Shown here: positions 1-8,737 of the stretch, piece by piece
Position numbering within the stretch: the stretch's first letter is position 1
Layout: every line of letters begins with the position of its first letter
Source of the DNA: Hypericibacter sp963696655
GTDB lineage: Bacteria > Pseudomonadota > Alphaproteobacteria > Dongiales > Dongiaceae
NCBI GenBank assembly: GCA_963696655.1
Contig: CAVOLB010000144.1
Span: 1-60,516 of the forward strand
Length of the DNA: 60,516 bases
Direction: 5' to 3'
The notes under the pieces: model-generated
The model's input: the letters and a program-made list of their open reading frames with translations, nothing else
Database searches by the model: none
What the model was told of the DNA's origin: nothing
Made by a program: the position numbers and the translations under genes

Positions 1-52
1 AATCGACTGGCTCTAAGGTCCGTGCCGGGCGGAAAACGGGGCCGGACGGACC

Positions 53-2083
53 ATGAGCCAGGGCGATACGAACAAGGGCGGGAGCGGCAAGGGCGGCGGC
101 GCCAAGAGCGCGCGTGAGGAGCCCTGGCTGATCCGCACCTATTCCGGCCATAGCTCGGCCGCGGCCTCGAACGCGCTCTATCGCCAGAACCTGGCGCGCG
201 GCCAGACCGGCCTCTCGGTCGCCTTCGATCTGCCGACCCAGACCGGCTATGACGGCGACCATCCGCTGGCCAAGGGCGAGGTCGGCAAGGTCGGCGTGCC
301 GGTCGGCCATCTGGGCGACATGCGCACGCTCTTCGACGGGCTGCCGCTCGATCGCATGAACACCTCCATGACGATCAATGCGACGGCACCCTGGCTGCTG
401 GCGCTCTATATCGCGCTGGCTGAAACCCAGAACCTGCCGCGCGCGGCGCTGCAGGGCACGGTGCAGAACGACATCATCAAGGAATATCTCTCGCGCGGGA
501 CCTACATCTATCCGCCGGCGCCCAGCCTCAAGCTCGCGACCGACGTGATCTCCTTCGCCTATCGCGACGTGCCGAAATGGAATCCGACCAATGTCTGCTC
601 CTACCATCTGCAGGAGGCGGGCGCGACGCCGGTGCAGGAGCTGGCCTTTGCGCTCGCGACCGCGATCGCGGTGCTGGATGCGGTGAAGGCCTCGGGCCAG
701 GTGCCGGCGGCGGAATTCCCGCAGGTGGTCGGCCGCGTCTCCTTCTTCGTCAATGCCGGCATCCGCATGATCACCGAGATCTGCAAGATGCGCGCCTTCG
801 TCGATCTCTGGGACGAGATCACGCGGACGCGCTATGGCGTCACCGACGAGAAGTTCCGGCGCTTCCGCTACGGCGTGCAGGTCAACTCGCTGGGCCTGAC
901 CGAGCAGCAGCCCGAGAACAATGTCTATCGGATCCTGATCGAGATGCTGGCGGTGGTGTTGTCGAAGAAGGCGCGCGCCCGCGCGGTGCAGCTCCCGGCC
1001 TGGAACGAGGCGCTGGGCCTGCCGCGCCCCTGGGACCAGCAATGGTCGATCCGGCTGCAGCAGATCGTGGCCTATGAGACCGACATCCTCGAGTTCGGCG
1101 ACATCTTCGACGGCTCGCCGGTGATCGACGCCAAGGTCGAGGCGCTGAAGGCCGAGGCGCTCGCCGAGCTCGCGCGCATCGACGCGCTGGGCGGCGCCAT
1201 CGCCGCGGTCGAGGCCAGCTATATGAAACAGCGGCTGGTGGAATCGAACAGCCGGCGCCTGGCCGCGATCGAGGCCGGCGAGCAGACCGTGGTCGGCGTC
1301 AATCGCTTCGCCGACAGCGCGCCCTCGCCGCTGGTCGCGGGCGATGGCGCCGGTTTCCTCGCGGTCGAGGACAGCGCCGAGACGGAGCAGATCGAACGGC
1401 TCCAGGCCTGGCGCACCGCGCGCGATGGGAAGAAGGCGCAAGCCGCCCTCGAGGAGCTCAAGCGCGCCGCCAAGGAAGGCCGCAATGTGATGGAGCCCTC
1501 GATCGCCTGCGCCCATGCCGGCGTCACCACCGGCGAATGGGGCCAGGCCTTGCGCGAGGTCTATGGCGAATACCGCGCGCCGACGGGCGTCGGCCGCGCG
1601 GTGAGTGCCGCGGGCGGCGAAGCCCTCAAGCAGGTCCGTGGACGCGTGGAGCAGGTCTCATCGCGGCTGGGCCGCCGCTTGAAGATGCTGGTCGGCAAGC
1701 CCGGCCTCGACGGCCATTCCAACGGCGCCGAGCAGATCGCGGTGCGCGCGCGCGATGCCGGCTTCGAGGTGGTCTATGAAGGCATCCGCCTGACGCCGGC
1801 GCAGATCGCCAATGCCGCGCTGGAGGAGGGCGTGCATGTGGTAGGGCTCTCGATCCTCTCCGGCGGCCATGTCGCGCTGGTGGGCGAGGTGATGGCGCGC
1901 CTCGAGGCGCTGGGCTTAAGCGAGCTGCCGGTCGTGGTCGGCGGCATCATCCCGCCCGAGGACGAGGCCAAGCTCAAGGCCGCGGGCGTGGCCCGCGTCT
2001 ATACGCCCAAGCATTACGACCTGAACGCGATCATGGCCGACATCGTCGAGCTGGTGGATCGCGTCTTCAAGGAAGCGGCCTGA
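53..2083 (+). CDS. ecm: Ethylmalonyl-CoA mutase (B12-dependent)
   Basis: A 676-residue single-chain acyl-CoA mutase. The N-terminal part (about 25-520) is the methylmalonyl-CoA-mutase-type barrel with the block RTYSGHSSAAASNALYRQN and FDLPTQTGYD. The C-terminal part (about 540-676) is the cobalamin-binding domain with the base-off motif DGHSNG at 553-558, His555 being the expected cobalt ligand. The RTYxGHS signature and undivided chain match the Ecm/MeaA branch rather than true methylmalonyl-CoA mutase (inference from family knowledge). It would convert (2R)-ethylmalonyl-CoA to methylsuccinyl-CoA in the ethylmalonyl-CoA pathway of acetate assimilation. The ribosome site is weak (acgga) and the N-terminus is Gly/Lys-rich, so the true start could be slightly downstream. 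A TAA at 14-16 may end the preceding gene. Confidence 0.9.
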   Translation: MSQGDTNKGGSGKGGGAKSAREEPWLIRTYSGHSSAAASNALYRQNLARGQTGLSVAFDLPTQTGYDGDHPLAKGEVGKVGVPVGHLGDMRTLFDGLPLDRMNTSMTINATAPWLLALYIALAETQNLPRAALQGTVQNDIIKEYLSRGTYIYPPAPSLKLATDVISFAYRDVPKWNPTNVCSYHLQEAGATPVQELAFALATAIAVLDAVKASGQVPAAEFPQVVGRVSFFVNAGIRMITEICKMRAFVDLWDEITRTRYGVTDEKFRRFRYGVQVNSLGLTEQQPENNVYRILIEMLAVVLSKKARARAVQLPAWNEALGLPRPWDQQWSIRLQQIVAYETDILEFGDIFDGSPVIDAKVEALKAEALAELARIDALGGAIAAVEASYMKQRLVESNSRRLAAIEAGEQTVVGVNRFADSAPSPLVAGDGAGFLAVEDSAETEQIERLQAWRTARDGKKAQAALEELKRAAKEGRNVMEPSIACAHAGVTTGEWGQALREVYGEYRAPTGVGRAVSAAGGEALKQVRGRVEQVSSRLGRRLKMLVGKPGLDGHSNGAEQIAVRARDAGFEVVYEGIRLTPAQIANAALEEGVHVVGLSILSGGHVALVGEVMARLEALGLSELPVVVGGIIPPEDEAKLKAAGVARVYTPKHYDLNAIMADIVELVDRVFKEAA

Positions 2084-2094
2084 GGATCGAACGC

Positions 2095-2505
2095 ATGACA
2101 TTTCGTCCGGCGGAAGGCGGCTGTCTCTGCGGCGCGGTGCGCTATCGCATCGAGCTGGAACCCGCGCTGGCCGACATCTGCCATTGCGCCATGTGCTGCA
2201 AGAGCGCCGGCGCGCCCTTCATCGCCTGGATCGCGGTGCCGCGCGCGGGCTTCCATTGGACGAAGGGAAAGCCCGCCGCCTACCAATCCTCGAAGGACGC
2301 CACGCGCTATTTCTGCGGCAATTGCGGCTCGCCGATGGCGATGATGGGGGGCAGCAACGCCGAGCTCGACGGCGTCCTGATCGGCAGCCTCGACGAGCCC
2401 GGGCGCTTCACGCCGACGGCGGAAGGCTGGGCCTCGGTGAAGCTCCCCTGGGTCAAGCTCGCGATGAAGCTCGAGAGCCACCCGGAGAACAATCCGGAGT
2501 TTTGA
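2095..2505 (+). CDS. GFA/CENP-V domain zinc protein
   Basis: A 136-residue protein of the GFA (glutathione-dependent formaldehyde-activating enzyme-like) family. The visible zinc ligands are GGCLCGAVRY near the N-terminus, CHCAMCCKSAGAPF at about 31-44 and FCGNCGSPM at about 75-83, which is the usual two-zinc arrangement. It begins 12 nt after the mutase stop and is probably co-transcribed with it. The substrate of most family members is unknown, and the name does not prove formaldehyde chemistry. Confidence 0.85.
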   Translation: MTFRPAEGGCLCGAVRYRIELEPALADICHCAMCCKSAGAPFIAWIAVPRAGFHWTKGKPAAYQSSKDATRYFCGNCGSPMAMMGGSNAELDGVLIGSLDEPGRFTPTAEGWASVKLPWVKLAMKLESHPENNPEF

Positions 2506-2543
2506 TTTCTCTTTCATCTCCCCACATGCAGCGCTCCCCCAAT

Positions 2544-2625
2544 CGTCATCCCCGCGAAAGCGGGGACCCAATGTCAAGCTTGCGTCGCTGGATCAGGATG
2601 GATCCCCGCTTCCGCGGGGATGACG
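2544..2625. repeat. Dispersed palindromic repeat, copy 1
   Basis: Outer arms CGTCATCCCCGCG (2544-2556) and CGCGGGGATGACG (2613-2625) are perfectly complementary. Each arm also forms its own hairpin (CCCCGC-gaaa-GCGGGG and ATCCCCGC-ttcc-GCGGGGAT). The segment TGGATCAGGATGGATCCCC recurs in the copy at 17521-17603. It lies between convergent genes. Confidence 0.75.
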
Positions 2626-2644
2626 AGAAGACGTCATGACGAGG

Positions 2645-2673
2645 CGCCTCTCCCCACCGTGTGGGGAGAGGCG
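2645..2673. terminator. Bidirectional hairpin between convergent genes
   Basis: A perfect 13-bp inverted repeat, CGCCTCTCCCCAC and its complement, around a 3-nt loop. It sits between the converging GFA gene and the molybdenum hydroxylase subunit. No clear T-run follows on either strand, so this may be a repeat-derived hairpin that acts as a Rho-assisted terminator. Confidence 0.5.
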
Positions 2674-2687
2674 GAACGGCCTTCTCG

Positions 2688-4904
2688 TCACGTCGCGTTC
2701 AGGTCCGTCTTGCTGATCGGCAGGACGCGGATGCGTTTGCCGGTCACGGAGAAGACGGCGTTGGCGATGGCGGGGCCGATCGGCGGGACGCCGGGTTCGC
2801 CCACGCCGGTGGGCTTTTCGGTCGAGGCGATGATATGCACATCGATCTGCGGCATCTCCTCCATATGCAGCACCTCGTAGCCGTCGAAATTGGTCTGTTG
2901 CACGGCGCCCTTCTCGAGCGTGATCTCGCCCTTGAGGATGGCGCCGAGGCCGAAGCCGATGCCGCCTTCCATCTGCGCCTTGATCACGTCGGGGTTGATG
3001 GCGGTGCCGCAATCGACGGCGCAGACGACGCGCTCGACCTTGATCGTCCCTTTCTCGATGCTGATTTCGGCCACTTGCGCGACGAAGCTGCCGAAGGACT
3101 CGGCCACCGCCACGCCGCGGCCCTTGCCGTTGCCGAGCTCGTTGCCCCAGCCCGAGGCATCGCGCACCTTCTCCAGCACGGCGCGATGGCGAGGATGCTT
3201 CTCGAGCAGGCCGAGGCGGAACTCGATCGGGTCCTTGCCGGCCTCATGCGCCAGCTCGTCGATGAAGACCTCCGACGAATAGGCCGTGTGGGTGCTCCCC
3301 ACCGAGCGCCACCAGAGCACCGGCACGCCCGCCTTGGCGGTCACCAGATCGACCGTCAGATTGGGAATGGCGTAAGGCAGAGTCGACGCGCCCTCGACCG
3401 AGGTCGGATCGATCCCGTCCTTGACCCAGGCATTGAAGGGCGTGTCGCCGAGGATCGACTGGCCGACGATGCGATGCTGCCAGGCGATGAGCTTGCCCTG
3501 CGCATCCAGCCCCGCCTTCATCGTGTGATAATACATCGGCCGGTAGCGCCCGCCGGTCATGTCGTCCTCGCGGGTCCAGACCAGCTTCACCGGCGCCTTC
3601 CAGCCGATCGCCTTGGCGGTCGAGACCGCCTCGGCCACCACGTCGCCATCGGCGACCGCGCGCCGGCCGAAGCTGCCGCCCGACATCATCACATGCAGCT
3701 TGACCTTCTCCGGCGGCAGTTCCGCGATCTGGGCGGTGATCGCCTGGTAGGTGTCGGGCATCTGATGGCCGCCCCAGACCTCGATCACATCGTCATGCTT
3801 CCAGGCGACCGCATCGAGCGGCTCCATGGCGGCATGGGCGAGATAGGGGAACTCGTAGGCCGCCTCGACGACCTTCGCGGCCTCGGTCAACGCCTTGGCC
3901 GCGTCGCCGTCCGAACGCGCGACCTTGGCGTCGGTGCCTCCGGCGAGCTTCTTGTAGTCGGCCATGATCTCGGCGCTGCCGCGGGTCTCGGCCTGGCTGT
4001 CGTCCCATTCGACCTTGAGGGCCTCGCGGCCCTTCATGGCCGACCAGGTGCTGTCGGCCACCACGGCGACGCCGCGCGGGATCTGCACCACATCGACCAC
4101 GCCCTTGACGGCTTTCGCTGCCGTCGCATCGAAGCTCTTGACGGTGGCGCCGAACAAGGGCGGATGGGCCACGACCGCGGTGAGCATGCCGTCCAGCTTC
4201 ACATCGAGCGGGAACTGCGCGCTGCCGTTGGTCTTGGACACATGGTCGATCCGATGCAGCGTCTCGTCGCCGATCAGCCGCCAATCCTTGGCGTCCTTGA
4301 ACCCGACATCGCCGGGCGGAGTCATCGTCAGCGCCTTCTGCGCCATGGCGCCGAAATTGGCCTGCTGCCCGCCGTTATGCGAGAGCACGCCCTTCTCGAC
4401 CTTGATCTCGCCGGCGGGGACGTTCCAGCTCTGCGCCGCCGCCGCGACCAGCATGGCCCGCGCCATGGCGCCGGCCTTGCGATAGCGGTCCCACGAGCTC
4501 GCCATGGCGGTCGATCCGCCGGTCACCTGGAATGCGCCGCCGAGCGCCAGATTGCCGTAGAGCTTGGGATTGCCGGAGGCACCCTCCACCCGCATCTGCG
4601 ACCAGTCGGCATCGAGCTCTTCGGCGACCAGCGTCGCAATACCGGTATAGGCGCCCTGGCCCATCTCGAAATGCGCCGAGAGCACGGTCACGCTGTTGTC
4701 GGGGTTGATGACGATGTAGCCCTCGAAGGGGCTGTCCGCGTCGGCCGCATGGGCCGCGGTGATGCGGCCGCCGGGGAGCAGCGCGCCGATCACGAGGCCG
4801 GCGCCGGTCAGCGCGCCGGCCTTGAGGAAGCCGCGACGGCTGGTGGGGGCGAAGGCGGCGGGGGCCCGGTGCGGGCGGAGTACCAAGCGATCGAAGGGCA
4901 GCAT
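2688..4904 (-). CDS. Molybdenum hydroxylase large subunit (IorB/CoxL-like, xanthine dehydrogenase family)
   Basis: A 738-residue molybdopterin-binding subunit of the isoquinoline 1-oxidoreductase beta type. A twin-arginine signal (SRRGFLKAGA, about residues 23-32) indicates folded export to the periplasm. The remainder has the family's tandem aldehyde oxidase/xanthine dehydrogenase molybdopterin domains, for example GGSFGRRAVADGD and the C-terminal GVGEPGVPPIGPAIANAV. It is encoded 3 nt after its [2Fe-2S] partner, so translational coupling is likely. No FAD subunit is adjacent, so electrons probably pass to a cytochrome, as in other two-subunit IorAB enzymes. The substrate (N-heterocycle or aldehyde) cannot be read from the sequence. 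Confidence 0.88.
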   Translation of the reverse strand: MLPFDRLVLRPHRAPAAFAPTSRRGFLKAGALTGAGLVIGALLPGGRITAAHAADADSPFEGYIVINPDNSVTVLSAHFEMGQGAYTGIATLVAEELDADWSQMRVEGASGNPKLYGNLALGGAFQVTGGSTAMASSWDRYRKAGAMARAMLVAAAAQSWNVPAGEIKVEKGVLSHNGGQQANFGAMAQKALTMTPPGDVGFKDAKDWRLIGDETLHRIDHVSKTNGSAQFPLDVKLDGMLTAVVAHPPLFGATVKSFDATAAKAVKGVVDVVQIPRGVAVVADSTWSAMKGREALKVEWDDSQAETRGSAEIMADYKKLAGGTDAKVARSDGDAAKALTEAAKVVEAAYEFPYLAHAAMEPLDAVAWKHDDVIEVWGGHQMPDTYQAITAQIAELPPEKVKLHVMMSGGSFGRRAVADGDVVAEAVSTAKAIGWKAPVKLVWTREDDMTGGRYRPMYYHTMKAGLDAQGKLIAWQHRIVGQSILGDTPFNAWVKDGIDPTSVEGASTLPYAIPNLTVDLVTAKAGVPVLWWRSVGSTHTAYSSEVFIDELAHEAGKDPIEFRLGLLEKHPRHRAVLEKVRDASGWGNELGNGKGRGVAVAESFGSFVAQVAEISIEKGTIKVERVVCAVDCGTAINPDVIKAQMEGGIGFGLGAILKGEITLEKGAVQQTNFDGYEVLHMEEMPQIDVHIIASTEKPTGVGEPGVPPIGPAIANAVFSVTGKRIRVLPISKTDLNAT

Positions 4905-4907
4905 GGC

Positions 4908-5363
4908 TCAGATCTCCATCTGCCGGGCCGCCTCGTGGATGGCGGCCCTGATGCGTTGATAGGTGGCGCAGCGACAGATATTGGTCATGGCGGCGTCGAT
5001 GTCGGCATCGGTCGGCCGCGCATTCTCCGTGAGCAAGGCTGTCGCGGCCATGACCTGGCCCGACTGGCAGTAGCCGCACTGGACCACGTCGAGGTTCTGC
5101 CAGGCCGTCTGCACCGCCTGGGCGGCCTTGCCCTGGATCGCCTCGATGGTGGTGATGGCGCTGTTGCCGACATCGCCGACCGCGACCGAGCAGGAACGGG
5201 TCGCCTGGCCGTCGAGATGGACCGTGCAGGCGCCGCAGGCGGCGATGCCGCAGCCATATTTGGTCCCAGTCAGACCGATCGTGTCGCGCAGCACCCACAA
5301 CAGGGGCGTCTGCGGGTCGACGTCGACGCTATGCGTCTCGCCATTGACCTTGAGTGTGATCAT
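4908..5363 (-). CDS. [2Fe-2S] subunit of molybdenum hydroxylase (IorA-like)
   Basis: A 151-residue ferredoxin-type subunit. Residues about 38-60 carry the plant-type cluster motif GCGIAACGACTVHLDG. The C-terminal all-helical domain has the second cluster motif CGYCQSGQVM and CRCATYQRI. It lacks a signal peptide and would be carried out by the TAT signal of the large subunit. A strong ribosome site (GGGAGAG) precedes the ATG. It is the first gene of the two-gene operon, and a palindrome lies about 112 nt upstream (5475-5488). Confidence 0.9.
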   Translation of the reverse strand: MITLKVNGETHSVDVDPQTPLLWVLRDTIGLTGTKYGCGIAACGACTVHLDGQATRSCSVAVGDVGNSAITTIEAIQGKAAQAVQTAWQNLDVVQCGYCQSGQVMAATALLTENARPTDADIDAAMTNICRCATYQRIRAAIHEAARQMEI

Positions 5364-5664
5364 TCAGGCTCTCCCTCGAGATTAAGGACGGGGAACCGCG
5401 GGGGTTCCACGCGACGCCGCGATCCATCGGATTCATTGAACCGGATCGGAGCGGCGACAATCAAACATCGCTTGGTTTCATTTGAAACAGCCGGCCATCC
5501 CTGCACGGGCCGGACGAAGACGGGTTTTCGGTGACATAAGCACACCCTCGACGATCGGCAAGGGCCGATATGACGCGCGGGTGCCGATCGGATCGAGAAT
5601 ATTTCGCTCGCTTCGTTACCAAGCGGAAATCAAGCCGCGGCGGCAAGACCCGGCCGGCGCTAAT
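5364..5664. other. Intergenic region upstream of iorA-like gene
   Basis: About 300 nt without a gene. It contains GTTTCA-tt-TGAAAC at 5475-5488 and a small inverted repeat GGAACC/GGTTCC near 5393-5407. I see no convincing sigma-70 promoter and no small ORF with a good ribosome site. Confidence 0.6.
5475..5488 (-). promoter_or_regulatory. Candidate operator, perfect dyad
   Basis: GTTTCA and TGAAAC flank a 2-nt centre, making a 14-bp dyad in otherwise unremarkable DNA upstream of the molybdenum hydroxylase operon. No regulator gene is adjacent, so the binding protein is unknown. Confidence 0.35.
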
Positions 5665-6252
5665 TCAGGGCGCCAGGGCCGCCGATCTGTCGGGTTCCGT
5701 GCCCGGCGGATAGATGAATCCGTAGGCCAGATAGACGTTGCCCCAGCTCTTGGCCTTCTCGTTCCAGAACTTGACCTCGCTCCAATCGTTCGCGGCCGAG
5801 ACATCGACCACCATCATGTCCTTCACGATGCGCTGGTCATTGTTCCAGTTGGCGTGATCGACCCGGATGCGCCGGGAATCCAGCACTTCGCGCACCACCG
5901 CGACGTGACCGCGGGACAGCCGCACGCCCTGCGACAGCACCAGCACCGAATAGACCGAAGGTTCCGCTCCCCGCCCGTAACGCCCGCCGGCGGCGTCCCA
6001 CCAGCTCCAGGCATCGCCCTTGAGATCGAGGCCGGTGACCGCGCGCGCATAGGTGACGCATTGCATCCGCGCGCTGTCGGGCGGCGGCGCCGGGGGCTGG
6101 AAATGGGCGGAGACGGGCGCCGAGACTGTGGGCGTGGTCGACACGGTGACGGGTGCGGGCTTCGGCTCGCAGGCCGCCAGGAACGAGCCCAGCAGCATCA
6201 CGCCCGTGAAGGTCATGAGCACCATGCCCTTGGGGTCACGGGAGCGTGTCAT
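5665..6252 (-). CDS. CHAP-domain lipoprotein
   Basis: A 195-residue protein with an N-terminal lipoprotein signal ending in LAAC (lipobox Cys at about 28). A CHAP (NlpC/P60-like) domain follows: the catalytic Cys lies in MQCVTYARAVTG, the His in RGHVAVVREV, and a DHANWN motif comes after. CHAP enzymes cleave peptidoglycan peptides or amides, so a cell-wall amidase or peptidase anchored in the envelope is likely. Its ATG overlaps the stop of the upstream retropepsin gene by 4 nt, indicating an operon. Confidence 0.8.
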   Translation of the reverse strand: MTRSRDPKGMVLMTFTGVMLLGSFLAACEPKPAPVTVSTTPTVSAPVSAHFQPPAPPPDSARMQCVTYARAVTGLDLKGDAWSWWDAAGGRYGRGAEPSVYSVLVLSQGVRLSRGHVAVVREVLDSRRIRVDHANWNNDQRIVKDMMVVDVSAANDWSEVKFWNEKAKSWGNVYLAYGFIYPPGTEPDRSAALAP

Positions 6253-6953
6253 TGGTGCAACACCAGCTTGTCGCCTTCCACGGTGAAGCTGCCCAGGCTG
6301 TCGAGGAAGCTCATGCCGAGCAGCGAGCTGTCCATGTCCGCTTGGTTGACCAGGGCGGTCATCGCGGCGCGCTGGATCGGACCGATCGCGATCGAGCTGA
6401 GGCTCACCCTGGCGGCGCGTCCGTTCCCGTTCGCGGTCGAGGTCGCGATGCTGTAATCGAGCTGGGCGGGGTCGAAACCCAGCCGGCGCGCGTCGGCGGG
6501 CGACAGGATGATCCCCGAGGCGCCGGTATCCACGAGGAAGTTGATGCGGATGCCGTCGACCATCGCCTCCACATGGAAATGACCGTCATTGGCGCGGGCG
6601 AAGACGACGCTGCCGTCCTGCTGTTCCTGCGCCTGACCGGGAATGAGCGCGCCGGTCAGCCTGGCTTTCACGACTGTCATCATGGCGGAGAATTCAGGCT
6701 GGAAGCTGTAGCCCAACACCAGAAGCAAAATGATGGCAACCCAGACGCCCATCTGCAGGATCGCCTTGCGCGGCTTCTGGCGGATCATCGCGACGCCGCC
6801 GGCACCGACCAGCGCCAGCCAGCCGAGCATGCTGGCCAGCAGGGGCAGGTTGTTCTGCTGCGCGAGCGCACCGGGAAAGCGTTGGGAGAGGCCGAAGACC
6901 AGGAGCGCCACGCCCACGGCGCCGATCAGATAAAGCAGCCAGAATCGGCGCAT
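6249..6953 (-). CDS. Membrane-anchored retropepsin-like aspartic protease (TIGR02281 family)
   Basis: A 234-residue protein with three N-terminal hydrophobic segments (about 4-20, 38-56 and 66-84) followed by a soluble domain. The catalytic motif NFLVDTGASGIIL (about residues 138-150) is the single-chain retropepsin (clan AA) signature, so the active enzyme should be a homodimer. The domain would face the periplasm. It is co-transcribed with the CHAP lipoprotein (4-nt overlap), which suggests a shared envelope function. The substrate is unknown. Confidence 0.85.
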   Translation of the reverse strand: MRRFWLLYLIGAVGVALLVFGLSQRFPGALAQQNNLPLLASMLGWLALVGAGGVAMIRQKPRKAILQMGVWVAIILLLVLGYSFQPEFSAMMTVVKARLTGALIPGQAQEQQDGSVVFARANDGHFHVEAMVDGIRINFLVDTGASGIILSPADARRLGFDPAQLDYSIATSTANGNGRAARVSLSSIAIGPIQRAAMTALVNQADMDSSLLGMSFLDSLGSFTVEGDKLVLHQ

Positions 6954-7313
6954 CCCCTCTCCGTCCTGCAGGCCATCGGCGGGTGCCCGCGATCGTTTCC
7001 CCCGTGGCTGGCCTTAACCACGAATCGCTGGGCGGGACTATGAATCGCCGGACCTTGCGAAAGCAATCGTTCCTGTTGCGGCCCTTTCCCGCAATGAAAC
7101 CACCCGATCGGCCCTAACGCCTCGCGCGAACAGGGTTTTCCGATGGTTTGCATTGACGGGGCGGGGCTCCGGCCGATAGCCTCTCCTTCATGAGCAATGA
7201 GCTCCCCACCAGCGGGCGAATTATGGCCGCGCGAATTAGCCTCCGGGCGCCCGTCGGGCGTTCGGTCGTCGTCGCGCCTGCCATTCTTCCCGTCCGCCCG
7301 GAGTCTCATTGCC
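6954..7313. other. Divergent intergenic region
   Basis: 360 nt between the divergent retropepsin and ACT genes. On the plus strand TTGACG (7153-7158) followed after 16-17 nt by GATAGC is a weak promoter candidate for the ACT gene. An in-frame ATG at 7197 lacks a ribosome site, so I treat this region as untranslated. No other structure was noticed. Confidence 0.5.
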
Positions 7314-7676
7314 ATGTCGTCCTCCCCCTCCTCGCCTAGCCACCGAACCACCGCCCCGCGCGCGAGCGCGCGACCTGTCGCCGACAGGGCGACCGGGGCC
7401 GGTCCCACCTATTGCTTCTCCGTTCAGGCCGCGTCCGATCCGGGCCTGCTGCCGCGCGTGCTGGGACTCTTCGCCAAGCGCGATCTGGTGCCGAGCCGCT
7501 GCCATGCGGTCGTGACCGAGCCCGAGCGCGAAGAGCTTCTGATCGATCTTCAGGTCACGGGGCTGACCCCGGACGAGGCGGAGCATATCGCGCGCTCGCT
7601 GCGCCAGCTCGTCTTCGTCGCCAGCGTGCTGACCTGCGTGACCGACGAGCAGCAGCGCTTCGAGCGCCGCGCCTGA
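7314..7676 (+). CDS. ACT-domain protein
   Basis: A 120-residue protein. About 40 low-complexity N-terminal residues precede a single ACT-like fold, CFSVQAASDPGLLPRVLGLF to the C-terminus. ACT domains usually bind amino acids and regulate enzymes; here no enzyme domain is attached and no amino-acid biosynthesis gene is next door, so its partner is unknown. I chose the ATG at 7314 because ggag lies 10 nt upstream and the longer in-frame start at 7197 has no ribosome site. Confidence 0.7.
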   Translation: MSSSPSSPSHRTTAPRASARPVADRATGAGPTYCFSVQAASDPGLLPRVLGLFAKRDLVPSRCHAVVTEPEREELLIDLQVTGLTPDEAEHIARSLRQLVFVASVLTCVTDEQQRFERRA

Positions 7677-7767
7677 TCGCTCGCGAGGGACGTGCCGGAC
7701 GCTCGCCGCTTCGCGGTCGGGGTCTTCGATGTATGATCGAGGGAATCCCGCTGCTGGAGACGCGCGC

Positions 7768-8634
7768 ATGAGCCTGGTCGATCGCATCCGCCTGTTCCGC
7801 CAACCCGATCTCTCGACGCTCCGGTCCTTCGTGATCGAAGGCGAGCGGCTGGGCTGGATCCTGCCGGCCTTCGCGGAGCGCCTGACGAAATTCCCGGCGG
7901 TGTTCGAGGTCGATGCCGGTACGGTCCGGCTCAAGGACCGCCATGACAGCTATGAGCGCCGCAGCGAGGCACTCGCCGGCGTCGTCGATGCGCTCGCCCG
8001 CGAAGGCGGCCTGCCGAAATTCCGCAACGAGCGCTATCCGGTCGCGAAATCCTTCTACGACAAGCCGCTGCTGGGGCTGGAGCGTTCGGCCGTGCCGTCC
8101 TTCGGGACCTTGGCCTATGGCGTCCATCTCAACGGTTATGTCGGGCAGGGCCGCGACATGAAGATGTGGATCGGGCGGCGCGCGCGGAACAAGGCCACGG
8201 CGCCCTTGAAGCTCGATCATGTCGTCGCCGGCGGCCAACCGATCGGCCTGTCGCTGATGGAAAACCTGATCAAGGAATGCGCGGAGGAAGCGGCAATGAG
8301 CGCCGACCTCGCGCGCCAGTCGCGGCCCGTCGGGTTCACCTCCTACCTGATCCAGAACCACGAGGGTATCCGCAACGACGTGCTGTTCTGCTACGACATC
8401 GCGCTGGCGGAGGATTTCACGCCGGTGAACACCGACGGCGAGATCGAGGAATTCTATCTCTGGCCGATCGAGCGCGTGATCGAGGTCCTGGCGACGACCG
8501 AGGAATTCAAGTTCAACGTCGCGATGGTGATCATCGACTTCCTCGTGCGCCACGGCTTCATCGCACCGGAGGACCCGACCTATCCGGAGATCGTGCTGAA
8601 CATGCGGATCAAGGATCACTTCCCCCGCGCGTAG
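7768..8634 (+). CDS. DUF4743/NUDIX hydrolase-family protein
   Basis: A 288-residue protein resembling the DUF4743 plus NUDIX proteins (related to the NUDIX part of yeast Tnr3). Residues about 10-115 form the N-terminal domain; the NUDIX part follows with GYVGQGRDMKMWIGRRAR and the helix LMENLIKECAEEAAMS, which matches the Nudix-box core (REUXEE replaced by KECAEEA). Family members have been linked to hydrolysis of oxidised thiamine diphosphate derivatives, but that is only a guess for this protein. The ATG at 7768 is preceded by ctggaga. Confidence 0.75.
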   Translation: MSLVDRIRLFRQPDLSTLRSFVIEGERLGWILPAFAERLTKFPAVFEVDAGTVRLKDRHDSYERRSEALAGVVDALAREGGLPKFRNERYPVAKSFYDKPLLGLERSAVPSFGTLAYGVHLNGYVGQGRDMKMWIGRRARNKATAPLKLDHVVAGGQPIGLSLMENLIKECAEEAAMSADLARQSRPVGFTSYLIQNHEGIRNDVLFCYDIALAEDFTPVNTDGEIEEFYLWPIERVIEVLATTEEFKFNVAMVIIDFLVRHGFIAPEDPTYPEIVLNMRIKDHFPRA

Positions 8635-8676
8635 CGAGGACCCAAACGCCCTCGTTCTCTTCCTCGTCTTCCTTTA

Positions 8677-8698
8677 CCTCCCCCTCAAGGGGGGAGGG
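8677..8698. terminator. Hairpin between convergent genes
   Basis: The C-rich tract CCTCCCCCT pairs with AGGGGGGAGG across a 2-nt loop, and a second pair of arms (CCCTCGT/ACGAGGG) lies outside it. It separates the NUDIX gene from the convergent terC gene. No T-run is seen. Confidence 0.4.
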
Positions 8699-8737
8699 GT
8701 TAGAAAGGGACGAGGGAGACAATGAGACTCAACGCTG

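Noticed and set aside
1..16. Possible end of a preceding gene (Ile-Asp-Trp-Leu-stop)
   Set aside because: Only four codons are visible, so neither frame nor product can be supported; a ccr gene often precedes ecm, but nothing here shows it.
2661..5534. 957-residue open frame antisense to the molybdenum hydroxylase genes
   Set aside because: It is His/Arg/Gly-rich with no domain, opposite two well-supported genes; a GC-bias shadow.
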